Shown: one piece after another, positions 36,827 to 46,570 of the stretch
Layout: every line of letters starts with the position of its first letter
Position numbering within the stretch: the first letter of the stretch is position 1
Assembly: GCF_009796765.1 (NCBI RefSeq)
Contig: NZ_CP047023.1
Coordinates: forward strand, 5,129,501 to 5,193,500
From: Paraglaciecola sp. L3A3
Lineage (GTDB): Bacteria > Pseudomonadota > Gammaproteobacteria > Enterobacterales > Alteromonadaceae
Reading direction: 5' to 3'
Length of the DNA: 64,000 nucleotides
The notes under the pieces: generated by a model
Databases searched by the model: none
The model's input: the letters and a program-made list of their open reading frames with translations, nothing else
Told to the model about the DNA's origin: nothing
Translations under genes and position numbers: made by a program

Positions 36827-37302
36827 GACTTTCCTAATTTTAGGCGACGGATCTTAACTAGACCAGGCGCGTCTGCTTCGGCGACGTCAATATCCAAAAT
36901 ATTGATCCCGAGTTTTTCTAATGATTGTAACCAGCTAAGCACATCGTTAAAAGGGGCTTGGTCAACCCATACTTGTAACTCATCACCCTGAGGCTGCATG
37001 CGGGATATTTGAATTTTCATTCTACTGGCTGCTTGATTGACAGCTTGGGGTAATGAACCAGAAAACTGGCTCGATGTGCCTGCGGAGTTCCGCAATTGAA
37101 TGGCTCTCGCGCTATTCTTTTTTACCCAAGCTAAGAGTGATTGCTGGCTTGTAAGGTTGTTTTTACCTCTTTCGATAGAGGTATTTAATGGAGACCAAAC
37201 TAACCAATAAAAAAGTGCAATAATTAACAACACAGCTGAAACAGAAACGAGTAAGCGTTCTCGTGCGTTTAATTGTTTATATAGGGTTTTTAACTTGTCC
37301 AT
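36823..37302 (-). CDS. gspM: Type II secretion system protein M
   Basis: This 159-residue protein has the GspM plan: a short cytoplasmic start (LNARERLLVSVSAVLLIIA), one membrane helix, and a periplasmic ferredoxin-like domain (QISRMQPQGDELQVWVDQAP, FNDVLSWLQSLE). It partners GspL in the inner-membrane platform that links the GspE ATPase to the pseudopilus. It begins one base after the gspL stop. Confidence 0.94.
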   Translation of the reverse strand: MDKLKTLYKQLNARERLLVSVSAVLLIIALFYWLVWSPLNTSIERGKNNLTSQQSLLAWVKKNSARAIQLRNSAGTSSQFSGSLPQAVNQAASRMKIQISRMQPQGDELQVWVDQAPFNDVLSWLQSLEKLGINILDIDVAEADAPGLVKIRRLKLGKS

Positions 37303-37303
37303 A

Positions 37304-38509
37304 TTAACTCCTAATCGACAAAGTGCCGATTACTTGATTATCTTTTTGGTTAATAGAACCTTGCTCTACAACAAAGCCTTGAGCTTCGGCTTGGCGTTTG
37401 AACTTGTCTAAGGATTCAAAATTATTAGCGACTGCTTGTAAGCGTAATTCTGCCCGTTTACTGTCAAAGCGCATGGTTTGTGGTTTCACGTTTGAAGCCG
37501 CAAAAGCAGGACGTAACTCACTGAGCATAACCAAAATAGAACTACCGCCACCACCTTGTTCTAAAGCTTTCATTTTCTGTTGCATGGTGGTTTTTAGATT
37601 TCGATAAGCACCAGCATTAGGAAATGCACGTTTATATTCGCTGTCTATTTGTGTTTTTAAGCTAGCAACCTGGCTTTCAATTTTGTTTAACTCAAGAGTT
37701 TTATCAATCAAACTGGTGAAAAGAGCGATGACGGCTAACGCTGCGGCTAAACGCCATTTTTTCCAATTGCCATTGCTTTGGTTTTTAACTTTGAACTCAC
37801 CCTGTAACAAGTTAAATTGCGAATGACTGGCGCCTTCTGCTAATACTTTCATGGGCATTTCAAGAGGAGCGCTGATATTGGTTATGTTTTCAAATTCAGT
37901 TAAATCTAAGCCTGAGTAATTTTTAATATTCAGTGTTTCGGCTGATTTTTTTGCCAGTTGACGGGCTTGGTGTTGAATCGCTTGAGTAAGCCACTCTGCT
38001 TCACCTTGTAAGCCAGACCAGCTATCTTGGCGCACTAATAATTGTTCACCTAATTCTAGTATACTCCAAGCTTCTTGATCATAAGGTAAAGCCAGAACAT
38101 CAGGTAACATTTGATGGCAAGCTAGGCCGGCTCCATTAATGATATCAAGCCAAGTTTTAAGCTTTTCTTTGTTAACGATAGCCACAGCTTGTTGCAGGCC
38201 CACTTTGGGACCTAAGGCAAAAAATTGTTGTGAGATATCACCACTGATTTCTTCTTCCAACATAAATGGAATCGCAGCAATGGCTTTACGCCCAGCTTTA
38301 GCCGGCAAACTCACCCATTTAAGTAATATGTCGCTGGTGGGCACTAAGGTGGATATAGGCCGACCGCCTGCTCTGTCACTTAAGGTGTCTAAATGACTAG
38401 CATCTGGCAGCTCGCCCGAGGCGATAATTTCGTCTTGTTGGCTAGACCATACAATCCAATGAATGGCGTCATTTGGATTGGCCCCCAAGCGCACTACTAA
38501 CTGTTCCAT
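37304..38509 (-). CDS. gspL: Type II secretion system protein L
   Basis: This 401-residue protein has a cytoplasmic actin-like domain (LVVRLGANPNDAIHWIVWS, LLKWVSLPAK, AIPFMLEEEIS), one membrane helix (WRLAAALAVIALFTSLID, about residues 255-272) and a periplasmic domain. GspL binds the GspE ATPase inside the cell and GspM in the membrane. It lies 49 bases downstream of gspK in the same operon. Confidence 0.94.
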   Translation of the reverse strand: MEQLVVRLGANPNDAIHWIVWSSQQDEIIASGELPDASHLDTLSDRAGGRPISTLVPTSDILLKWVSLPAKAGRKAIAAIPFMLEEEISGDISQQFFALGPKVGLQQAVAIVNKEKLKTWLDIINGAGLACHQMLPDVLALPYDQEAWSILELGEQLLVRQDSWSGLQGEAEWLTQAIQHQARQLAKKSAETLNIKNYSGLDLTEFENITNISAPLEMPMKVLAEGASHSQFNLLQGEFKVKNQSNGNWKKWRLAAALAVIALFTSLIDKTLELNKIESQVASLKTQIDSEYKRAFPNAGAYRNLKTTMQQKMKALEQGGGGSSILVMLSELRPAFAASNVKPQTMRFDSKRAELRLQAVANNFESLDKFKRQAEAQGFVVEQGSINQKDNQVIGTLSIRS

Positions 38510-38558
38510 AACGTTTATTTGCCCTGCAATTGGTTGTGGGTTAATAAGTAAAACTTCA

Positions 38559-39599
38559 TTAGAAGCCGCTAAATTCTCGTCTAATTACTTTGACATTCTT
38601 GCCACTATCAATCTCAAATACAGTCTGCATAGCAAAGGTGGCATTATTAAATTTAGCCTTAGTATGCAGAATAAAATGGGATGTGGTTACATCAAACCAA
38701 GCCTTTTGTTCATCAGTTAATGTTAAGGCTTTAATTTCTGTGGTATTTAAAAAATCAGCTACTTTTTCAAATCCATCCTTACCTTTGCTGGAAATAACTG
38801 ACTGGGCCTGGTCTAAGCTTAAACCTGTCATAGCGGCGATTATACTAGCATTTTCTTCAGAAACGGTATTTACATTGATTTTAAATAATGGATTATTGGG
38901 TATAACACAGACTAGATCTAATAATTTGTCTAACCACTTTACCTCAATACCATTCACTAAGCGTATTTCTGATTTGTGCACCATAAAATTATTCGCAGCC
39001 ATATACGGAAACTGGCGACTTTCATATTCATTGTCTTCGGCGCCTAATGCTCTTGCTTGGCTATCTTTGTCTAACCAGTCGGCTAAGGAGTCTTTCAGTA
39101 TTTCAATGTTATAACTGGGGATATCAGCATCGATTATGGTCAAAAGATTCTCAAATGCAGCTATACGCTGAGTTAACTCATCCTTAACGACTACTCCACT
39201 TGGTGAAGCGGGCGCTGGACTTGCTGGTGGTGTTGGGGAGCCAGTACTCTTAGTGGTGACCCCTCCTAACGCATTAAGATTAAAACATGATTGTAAATCA
39301 ATCAGTTGTGCTTGAATTCCTCCCCCTTCTATAGGAAAGGTAAACTCTTGATTCCAAGGTTGTTCTGAATGGATGACATCGCTATTCGTTTTATATAATT
39401 CCAGCAGAGACTTTTGCGCAAACTGTTCTGCGCCCATGGCATACCAATAAGCTTGATTGTTTTCTTTTATGTTAGATGCCCGTTTTATTTGTAATTGTAA
39501 GCGAGTGCCCATTTCGGTCGCGAGCACACTAACAATGGCAACTATTAAGAGTACTATGATCAGCGCAACACCTGTTTGCTTTTTTTGCGGTCGGTTCAT
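38559..39599 (-). CDS. gspK: Type II secretion system minor pseudopilin K
   Basis: This 346-residue protein has the GspK-type start KKQTGVALIIVLLIVAIV, without the glutamate at position five that other pseudopilins have, and a large alpha-helical head (LLTIIDADIPSYNIEILKDS, ADWLDKDSQARALGAEDNEY). GspK caps the pseudopilus tip. An odd feature is a Pro/Ala/Ser run (SPTPPASPAPASPSG, near residues 122-136) between strands of the head. The start overlaps the gspJ stop by four bases. Confidence 0.94.
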   Translation of the reverse strand: MNRPQKKQTGVALIIVLLIVAIVSVLATEMGTRLQLQIKRASNIKENNQAYWYAMGAEQFAQKSLLELYKTNSDVIHSEQPWNQEFTFPIEGGGIQAQLIDLQSCFNLNALGGVTTKSTGSPTPPASPAPASPSGVVVKDELTQRIAAFENLLTIIDADIPSYNIEILKDSLADWLDKDSQARALGAEDNEYESRQFPYMAANNFMVHKSEIRLVNGIEVKWLDKLLDLVCVIPNNPLFKINVNTVSEENASIIAAMTGLSLDQAQSVISSKGKDGFEKVADFLNTTEIKALTLTDEQKAWFDVTTSHFILHTKAKFNNATFAMQTVFEIDSGKNVKVIRREFSGF

Positions 39600-40225
39600 G
39601 AACCTGCGGCCAATAAAAAGTCCCGATGAATCTCGCCAAAGGTTTTGCTAACGATTATGATTGATATTGCTATGGGTAAGGTTTCGGCTGAATATTCTTC
39701 TTGCCAAAGGTTGGCTTCATCGACATTTTTACTGTCGGTTAAATAGCTGATTTGAAAGTCTTCAATATCTGACAATAACACTTTTACTTTAGGTTCATAG
39801 CCAATGACATTATCTACATAATTACCATAAACTCTTTGTAATTGATTATCTTGCATACGATAACCCACTGCCTGTAATGTACTACGAGGTAATATTAGTT
39901 GCGGGTTATGCCAACCACCACGAACAAAACCAATACCATCTGCGTCGCTGTCGAATACACCTTCTCCGCCAATCAATACTGTTTTAGCTAATTCACCATC
40001 TATCCGAGTGCTGCGAGGCATAGCTTGCATTATGTCTCGTTCGATAGTTAGCATGCTGCGTTGCAATATTTCTAACTGTTCAAATCTTTGGCTAGATAGT
40101 TTGTCACTTTCAATCACCGAGGTAATTACGCCGGCACTGGCTAATCCAATTAGGGTGAAAATTGACATAGCCACTAGAATTTCTAATAGTGTAAAGCCGC
40201 GAGAAGTACGAATTGAGTTTTTCAT
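39596..40225 (-). CDS. gspJ: Type II secretion system minor pseudopilin J
   Basis: This 209-residue protein has a prepilin leader cut before FTLLEILVAMSIF and a globular head typical of GspJ (TLQAVGYRMQDNQLQRVYGN). It forms part of the pseudopilus tip complex with GspI and GspK. It starts two bases after the gspI stop and overlaps gspK. The prepilin peptidase is not in this window and is presumably the shared PilD encoded elsewhere. Confidence 0.95.
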   Translation of the reverse strand: MKNSIRTSRGFTLLEILVAMSIFTLIGLASAGVITSVIESDKLSSQRFEQLEILQRSMLTIERDIMQAMPRSTRIDGELAKTVLIGGEGVFDSDADGIGFVRGGWHNPQLILPRSTLQAVGYRMQDNQLQRVYGNYVDNVIGYEPKVKVLLSDIEDFQISYLTDSKNVDEANLWQEEYSAETLPIAISIIIVSKTFGEIHRDFLLAAGS

Positions 40226-40227
40226 CT

Positions 40228-40626
40228 TTAAGTACGCTTTGTTATAAAAGCGGTAATTGATGTGACGGCATTTTCAAATTTTTTGTCTGTGGCTACAGAG
40301 ACTTCAACTTTCACCATGTCTTTGTCACTGGTTTTTTCGACTTTTTGTTGCCAGTACCAAGTGTTGCCTGCCATTTCTTCATCACCAGATTTATTATTTT
40401 CAACTGGCCATGTTGATGAAATATGTAAGTGGGTTAAACGATTATTGGCGACCCAAGTGGCAAAGGTTATTTGTTCTATTTGCCCGACGCTACTTAAGTG
40501 ATCGCCTGAGGCCTTTACTATTGCCGAAGCTGTTAATGCAAAAATAGCCAAAGCAACCATTACCTCAATTAAGGTTAGGCCAAATTGTTTTTTGATTGCT
40601 TGACGTGAATTAAGTTTATGGCGCAT
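40228..40626 (-). CDS. gspI: Type II secretion system minor pseudopilin I
   Basis: This 132-residue protein has the prepilin leader and cut site (KKQFG / LTLIEVMVALAIF) and the GspI head (WVANNRLTHLHISSTWP). It overlaps gspH by 11 bases. Its length is normal for the family. Confidence 0.94.
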   Translation of the reverse strand: MRHKLNSRQAIKKQFGLTLIEVMVALAIFALTASAIVKASGDHLSSVGQIEQITFATWVANNRLTHLHISSTWPVENNKSGDEEMAGNTWYWQQKVEKTSDKDMVKVEVSVATDKKFENAVTSITAFITKRT

Positions 40627-41242
40627 CTAATGGGCCTTCTCTTTGTAGCGGTATGCTGTCTTGGCCATTTAGCCGAAAATATACAGGCAATTCGTTACTA
40701 AATTCAGGTTCAAAAGCTAGAGACAGAGAAAACGGAGTAATTTCGCCGCTAGAAAAGATAAATATTTGCGGTGGCAAAAGCGGTTTTTCTTCCTCTTCAC
40801 CAATTTGCACTATGTCTTGATCAAAAGAGGATTCTTCATCAAACACTTCAGTACTAAACAAATTTTGCTCGGTTTCCCAAGGTAAATCGGTGAGAGTAAG
40901 TTCAAGATTAAATAGTTCTGGTAATTCATGTTCTTCAAAGGTTGGATCGCCAGCAAATTTGGTCCATTTTTGATTTTCATCTAACAACATAAAATAATAG
41001 CTGTTAGTTTTTTGTTCTACTCGTAAACCTAATTGTCTTTGATTTAATACGGCATAGTCAGATGCCATATTAAAGATCACTTCTAACCTTTGTACTTGTT
41101 GTTTTAATAGCTCGTCATTACTCTGGCCATTAAAATTAAACACAACTGCACTGGCTGCTAATCCCATGATTACCAGCACTAACATTACCTCAATAAGGGT
41201 AAAACCCTTCTGTACAGCTGTATTGGTACGAAAGTGAGACAC
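40616..41242 (-). CDS. gspH: Type II secretion system minor pseudopilin H
   Basis: This 208-residue protein has the leader and cut site (AVQKG / FTLIEVMLVLVIMGLAAS) and a GspH-type head (QLGLRVEQKTNSYYFMLLDE). It is somewhat longer than many GspH proteins because of an acidic insertion (EVFDEESSFDQDIVQIGEEE, near 140-160). GspH links the major pseudopilin stalk to the tip. It starts 21 bases after the gspG stop. Confidence 0.93.
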   Translation of the reverse strand: MSHFRTNTAVQKGFTLIEVMLVLVIMGLAASAVVFNFNGQSNDELLKQQVQRLEVIFNMASDYAVLNQRQLGLRVEQKTNSYYFMLLDENQKWTKFAGDPTFEEHELPELFNLELTLTDLPWETEQNLFSTEVFDEESSFDQDIVQIGEEEEKPLLPPQIFIFSSGEITPFSLSLAFEPEFSNELPVYFRLNGQDSIPLQREGPLDAP

Positions 41243-41263
41243 AATAACTCAATATATTAATGG

Positions 41264-41719
41264 TTAATTTAAGTATTCGTTTAGGTTCCAATTACCAATG
41301 TCATCTTCTGTACCAGGTTCTAAATCTGGGCCATTAGAGAAGATATCAATTACCCCTAATTCGCCTGGATTTAATAATTGGTAGTCATTGCCCCAAGGAT
41401 CTTGAGGTAAACGTTTGATAAAACCGCCATCTGGAAAGTTACGTGGTACAGGATCTATGGTAGGTGCATTGACTAAGGCATCTAATGTTTGTTCAGTTGT
41501 TGGGAAAACATTGTTTCTTAACTTGTACATTTCTAAGGCACTTTCTAGCTGCTGAATATCTACCGCAGCTTTTTTCAGTTGTGCACCTTCTTGGCTACCT
41601 AAAATTTGCGGCGCAATAATACCCGCCATTATGCCTATGATAAGTAATACCACCATTACTTCGATTAGGGTAAAACCCTTAAGATTGGCGCGATTTGATT
41701 TGATAAATTGTAGTTTCAT
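41264..41719 (-). CDS. gspG: Type II secretion system major pseudopilin G
   Basis: This 151-residue protein has the classic leader (NLKG / FTLIEVMVVLLIIGIMAG) and the GspG calcium-site tail (LGVIDIFSNGPDLEPGTEDD, then IGNWN). It builds the pseudopilus shaft. The start touches the gspF stop, as in most gsp operons. Confidence 0.97.
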   Translation of the reverse strand: MKLQFIKSNRANLKGFTLIEVMVVLLIIGIMAGIIAPQILGSQEGAQLKKAAVDIQQLESALEMYKLRNNVFPTTEQTLDALVNAPTIDPVPRNFPDGGFIKRLPQDPWGNDYQLLNPGELGVIDIFSNGPDLEPGTEDDIGNWNLNEYLN

Positions 41720-42939
41720 TAGAGGTTCACCATAGAGTTTAAAGCCATAATTGGTTGTAAAATAGCCAGTACAATAAATAATACGACTGTAGCCATAGTT
41801 ACGATTAAGATAGGTTCGAATATTTTTAGGGATACACCCACTAAAGATTCAAACTGTCTGTCTTGATTGTCTGCTGCCCTGCCGAGCATTTGTTGTAATT
41901 CGCCGCTGCGTTCGCCTGAGGCAATCATATGCATCATCATAGGTGGGAACATTTTGGTTTGTTCTAGAGATGCCCGTAAACTAGAGCCTTCTTTAACAAA
42001 AACTGCAGCGTCTTTGATGGCAGCTTTAATATGCAAGTTTTCTAGGACATTGCCGGCAATGTTCATGCTTTCTAACAAGGGCACGGCACTTGAGGTCAAA
42101 ATACTCAAAGTACGAGCAAAACGAGCGGTATTTAAGCCTTTAGATACCTTGCCAATAAGTGGCAGGGTCAATATGAATTTGTGATAACGTTTTTTCATTA
42201 CCGGTTGTTTTAACACTCTGGCAATAACGACCAAAACCAGCACGATGAAAGCGCCTAAAAACAAACCGTAATTACGTAAAAATTCACTTACATCAATTAA
42301 TATTTGGGTGATAGTGGGTAAGTCTTGGCCCATATGTTCAAACTGGCCAACAATTTTAGGCACCACAACTGTTAATAATAAGATGACAATAGCGCAGGCA
42401 AAAAACATCATAATCATTGGATAAACCAAGGCTTGAGTAATTTGGCTACGAGTTTTTTGGCGGTTTTCAGTGTAGTCAGCTAAACGATTTAATACTGTAT
42501 CTAAATGCCCCGATTTTTCACCTGCCGCTACCATTGCACAAAATAAGTTATCAAACACATGAGGGAATTCGCCCAAGGCATCGGCTAATGTATGACCTTC
42601 TACCACTTTACTACGCACCGCCATCATCATATTTTTCTGACGAGGTTTTTCACACTGTTCCGCTACCGCCAGTAATGCTTCTTCAATAGGTAGCGATGAT
42701 TCAACTAAGGTAGCCAACTGCCGAGTTAACAAAGACAGATCGGAAGCAGAAATAGTGGCTTTAAATAAGGTGAAACTTTGTTGTGACTTGCGTTCTTTGT
42801 CGGCCACTTGATCCACTTGCATGGGGATCAAACCTAATTCACGAAGTTGCTGGCGTATTTGTCTAGGATTATCGCCTTCTAATACGCCATTTTTAGTCTT
42901 GCCATTTTTCTCCATGGCTTGGTATGCATAAGCAGCCAT
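41719..42939 (-). CDS. gspF: Type II secretion system inner-membrane protein F
   Basis: This 406-residue protein has two repeated T2SSF domains (LLTRQLATLVESSLPIEEAL and FARTLSILTSSAVPLLESMN) with three membrane segments (MIMMFFACAIVILLLTVVV, GLFLGAFIVLVLVVIARVL, ILIVTMATVVLFIVLAILQP). GspF is the central platform protein. It touches gspE and gspG on each side. Confidence 0.97.
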   Translation of the reverse strand: MAAYAYQAMEKNGKTKNGVLEGDNPRQIRQQLRELGLIPMQVDQVADKERKSQQSFTLFKATISASDLSLLTRQLATLVESSLPIEEALLAVAEQCEKPRQKNMMMAVRSKVVEGHTLADALGEFPHVFDNLFCAMVAAGEKSGHLDTVLNRLADYTENRQKTRSQITQALVYPMIMMFFACAIVILLLTVVVPKIVGQFEHMGQDLPTITQILIDVSEFLRNYGLFLGAFIVLVLVVIARVLKQPVMKKRYHKFILTLPLIGKVSKGLNTARFARTLSILTSSAVPLLESMNIAGNVLENLHIKAAIKDAAVFVKEGSSLRASLEQTKMFPPMMMHMIASGERSGELQQMLGRAADNQDRQFESLVGVSLKIFEPILIVTMATVVLFIVLAILQPIMALNSMVNL

Positions 42940-44501
42940 TAGTCTTCCCTAGTAACACGCAACACTTCTTCAAGTGAGGTATAACCTAACAAAACTTTGC
43001 TGCAGCCATCGTCACGAATGCTAGGTGTTGTTTGACGAATATGTCTTTCAATTGCTTGTTCGCCATGACCATTGTGGATCAATTCACGTATGCCTTCATC
43101 TACCACTAATAATTCATGAATACCGGTTCTGCCTCGGTAACCTGTTTGATTACATGCCGCACAACCTTTAGGTGAACAAATTAGATTATTTGCCGCATCA
43201 CTAGGATTAATCGCTAAAACCTTGCATTCTTGTTCGGTCGGTTGATGTGAGGTTTTACAATCAGGGCATAAGGTTCTGACTAAGCGTTGCGATAAAACAG
43301 CCAATAAACTTGAAGATAATAAGAAGGGTTCGATGCCCATGTCTTCTAATCGGGTAATGGCGCCTGCCGCGGTATTAGTATGCAAGGTCGACATCACCAA
43401 GTGACCGGTCAAACTAGCTTGTACACTAATTTGTGCCGTTTCTAGATCTCGAATTTCACCTACCATCACCACATCAGGATCTTGACGCAAAATGGCCCGT
43501 AAACCACGGGCAAAAGTCATATCAACTTTAGCATTAACTTGAGTTTGGCCAATACCTTGTAAATCAAATTCAATAGGATCTTCTACTGTTAGAATGTTTC
43601 TGTCTTTTGAATTGATTTCACTTAAACCAGCGTACAAGGTGGTTGATTTACCAGACCCCGTAGGACCTGTTACCAAAATGATACCGTGTGGTTTGCGTAC
43701 CAAACTTGAGAAATAACCTCTGTTCGTTTGGGTCATGCCTAAATCTTCTAGATTAAGACGCACGTTATTTTTATCTAATAAACGTAACACTACCCGTTCA
43801 CCATGACTTGAAGGCATAGTTGAGACCCGCACATCCACTGCACGCCCTGCAATACGTAAAGTGATACGACCGTCTTGCGGTACACGTTTTTCAGCTATGT
43901 CCATTTTAGACATAACCTTAATACGGGAAACCAACATTGAAGCCATTTTTCTATTCGGTTTGAGAATTTCTCGCAATACGCCATCGACTCGAAAGCGTAC
44001 CAAAAGTTGGGTCTCGAAGGTTTCAATATGAATGTCTGAAGCGCCTTCTTTAATGGCCTCACCTAACATGGCGTTGATGAGTTTGATGATAGGCGCATCA
44101 TCTTCACTTTCTAATAAGTCTTCGGTATCAGGTAAATCTTCGGCCAAACTAAATAGGTCACTTTCGTTACCTATGTCTTCCATTAATTGTTTGGCTGCTG
44201 ATGAGTCACGTTGGAAAGCATTGGTTAATAGTGATTCAAATTTTTCTAATTCGATTTCACGTAAACGAAATTCCGCACCTAAGAAACGTCTGACTTCGGC
44301 AAAAATTTGAAATTCAGTATCTTGTGTGTGATACAAAATTGCAGGAGATTCGCCCGTGTCTAATAAAACCTGATGACGTTTGGCAAAACTAAAAGCTAAT
44401 TGTTTATGTTCTGCTTCATCAATAGGTGTATCTAAGTCTGCACCAGACTCTACTAGAGCCTGTTCTTCTGCATCAGCTATATTAATCTGCGCGGCAGACA
44501 T
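42939..44501 (-). CDS. gspE: Type II secretion ATPase E
   Basis: This 520-residue protein has the N-terminal GspL-binding region, Walker [10 protein letters not shown] at residues 279-287, an Asp box ([20 protein letters not shown]), Walker B region [14 protein letters not shown], a His box ([13 protein letters not shown]) and a zinc-binding CPDC...CAAC pair near 413-450. It powers pseudopilus assembly. It overlaps gspF by one base and gspD lies three bases upstream. Confidence 0.97.
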   Translation of the reverse strand: MSAAQINIADAEEQALVESGADLDTPIDEAEHKQLAFSFAKRHQVLLDTGESPAILYHTQDTEFQIFAEVRRFLGAEFRLREIELEKFESLLTNAFQRDSSAAKQLMEDIGNESDLFSLAEDLPDTEDLLESEDDAPIIKLINAMLGEAIKEGASDIHIETFETQLLVRFRVDGVLREILKPNRKMASMLVSRIKVMSKMDIAEKRVPQDGRITLRIAGRAVDVRVSTMPSSHGERVVLRLLDKNNVRLNLEDLGMTQTNRGYFSSLVRKPHGIILVTGPTGSGKSTTLYAGLSEINSKDRNILTVEDPIEFDLQGIGQTQVNAKVDMTFARGLRAILRQDPDVVMVGEIRDLETAQISVQASLTGHLVMSTLHTNTAAGAITRLEDMGIEPFLLSSSLLAVLSQRLVRTLCPDCKTSHQPTEQECKVLAINPSDAANNLICSPKGCAACNQTGYRGRTGIHELLVVDEGIRELIHNGHGEQAIERHIRQTTPSIRDDGCSKVLLGYTSLEEVLRVTRED

Positions 44502-44504
44502 AAC

Positions 44505-46568
44505 TTAGTCCTCGGCCTTATCTTTGTTTTCTAAATATTCATTAAATGACGGCGGTAAACTAAGTTGTTCATCCCACTCCGGTAACGCTGGACCTTCGGT
44601 TAATGGCATTAACGGAATACCTTGAGATTGACGTTTTAGTTGTTCACCACGAATATATTGATATTTACGTTGACTAATTTTATTCATCGTCACCCCATCA
44701 CGTATAATTGTGGGGCGAATAAATACCATTAAGTTACGTTTACGTTTACTAGTAGTGGTGGATTTGAACAAGTTGCCAATAAAGGGAATATCACCTAGTA
44801 ATGGCACTTTAGATACACTCTCTTGTACATCTTCGTCAATTAATCCGCCCAGCACTATAGTGCCACCATCATCAACAATCACTGAGGTTTTAATTTCACG
44901 TTTACTGATAGCTATATCAACCGAGGTAGCGCCGTTCACACTGGATACTTCTTGTTCGATTGATAATTGAATGGCATCACCTTCGTTAATTTGTGGGGTG
45001 ACTTTAAGTTTAATCCCGACTTCTTTACGCTCTACTTGCTGGAAAGGATTAGAGTTAGTTGAACTCGCGGTAGAGCCAGTAATAATCGGCACTTCTTGAC
45101 CCACAATAAAATAGGCTTCTTCGTTATCCATGGTGGTTAAATGAGGTGTGGCCAAAATGTTTGAGTTAGTATCTGTACTCACAGCCTGTACTACGGCTCC
45201 CCAGCCATTTTTCACAAAGCCAGCTATCATACCGTTGACGCCACCTAATACTGATGCCAAAGTAGCAAAATCACCTTCTACAGTAGAGTCATATGAGTAA
45301 GGATTTCCATCGTCGTCAAATCCTGTGGTAGTGGTAGTTTTGTCTCGCGCTTGCTCGGCGGCTACAGCTAATGAACCTATGCCGGTTACCCCATTAGTAA
45401 ATTGAGTACCACCACCTTCTTCGCTGCCTAGTTGTACCCCTAAGGTCACACCGTCACCTTCAAATACTTCCACAATAATGGCTTCTACTTGTACTTGGGC
45501 GCGGCGGATGTCTAATTGTCTGATCACTTCTTCTAAAGAACGCATCATATCGGGCTCGGCAGTGATCACTAATGCGTTAGAGTCTTCGTGAGAATCGATA
45601 CTGACTGAGCGGTTATTGCTGCTTGCAGCACGAGAGTTAGTTTTAGAGCTACCATTACCACTTGTTTCAGCTTGAATACTGGCACTGACGCCTTGTAATA
45701 CTTTTACTAATTCATCGGCTTTCGCGTAATTTAGGAAGATAACACGGGTATTGCCGTTGGTTTCTAATTCTTGATCCATACGTTCAATTAGATTAACTAA
45801 ACGCTGGCGTGCTTTTATGTCACCACTAACAATAATGCTGTTAGTTCTATCATCGGCCACTACTCTCGGCTCTGACTTACTATTGGCCGTAGGGGCTTTG
45901 CCTTGAGATTTATTAATACTGTCTATAATACGCACCATTTCTGAGGCCGAAGCATATTTTAGTTTGACTATTTCAACTTCTTCGTCCCCGGCTTGGTCTA
46001 CACGCTCAATAATTTCAACTAAGCGATTCACTACAGCAGCACGACCTGTCAGCATCATTACATTGGAAGCATCATGACTGACAACGTTGCCACCGCCAGT
46101 CGTGTCATTCAATTGACGTAGTAATGGAGCTAATTCACGAACTGGTACGTTATACACAGGCATAACGCGGGTAATCATTTCGTCACCATCAAATGGACTG
46201 CCTTCCACTACGGGTAAATTAGAAGATTTCGCATCTTTAGAACGAATGACTTTAATCACACCGCTAGACATTTCTACAACCGAATAACCATAGACTTGTA
46301 AAACGTTAAGGAAAAACTGGTAATACTGTTCTTCGCTTAATAAATCATAACTACGAACAGTGATTTTCCCCCTTACATTGGGATCAACTATTATGGTTCT
46401 TTTTAAGTTTTTACCCACAATATTAATGAATTCACTGATTTCAGTATTTTTGAAATTAGGCGAATAATCAGCTGCAGCAACTAAACTAGAAACCGCAAAA
46501 AAGGCACTTCCTAAGGCGATGATTAATCCTTTAAAAATATTTCGGCGTTTGCCGCTACAACACGTCAT
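44505..46568 (-). CDS. gspD: Type II secretion outer-membrane secretin D
   Basis: This 687-residue protein has a signal (ending VSSLVAAADYSPN), N0-N3 domains (FKNTEISEFINIVGKNLKRT, VMMLTGRAAVVNRLVEIIER, NSIIVSGDIKARQRLVNLIE, DSNALVITAEPDMMRSLEEV) and the C-terminal secretin core (VPLLGDIPFIGNLFKSTTTS). It forms the outer-membrane channel. The order C-D-E and the tight spacing place it in the same operon. Confidence 0.97.
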   Translation of the reverse strand: MTCCSGKRRNIFKGLIIALGSAFFAVSSLVAAADYSPNFKNTEISEFINIVGKNLKRTIIVDPNVRGKITVRSYDLLSEEQYYQFFLNVLQVYGYSVVEMSSGVIKVIRSKDAKSSNLPVVEGSPFDGDEMITRVMPVYNVPVRELAPLLRQLNDTTGGGNVVSHDASNVMMLTGRAAVVNRLVEIIERVDQAGDEEVEIVKLKYASASEMVRIIDSINKSQGKAPTANSKSEPRVVADDRTNSIIVSGDIKARQRLVNLIERMDQELETNGNTRVIFLNYAKADELVKVLQGVSASIQAETSGNGSSKTNSRAASSNNRSVSIDSHEDSNALVITAEPDMMRSLEEVIRQLDIRRAQVQVEAIIVEVFEGDGVTLGVQLGSEEGGGTQFTNGVTGIGSLAVAAEQARDKTTTTTGFDDDGNPYSYDSTVEGDFATLASVLGGVNGMIAGFVKNGWGAVVQAVSTDTNSNILATPHLTTMDNEEAYFIVGQEVPIITGSTASSTNSNPFQQVERKEVGIKLKVTPQINEGDAIQLSIEQEVSSVNGATSVDIAISKREIKTSVIVDDGGTIVLGGLIDEDVQESVSKVPLLGDIPFIGNLFKSTTTSKRKRNLMVFIRPTIIRDGVTMNKISQRKYQYIRGEQLKRQSQGIPLMPLTEGPALPEWDEQLSLPPSFNEYLENKDKAED

Positions 46569-46570
46569 GC

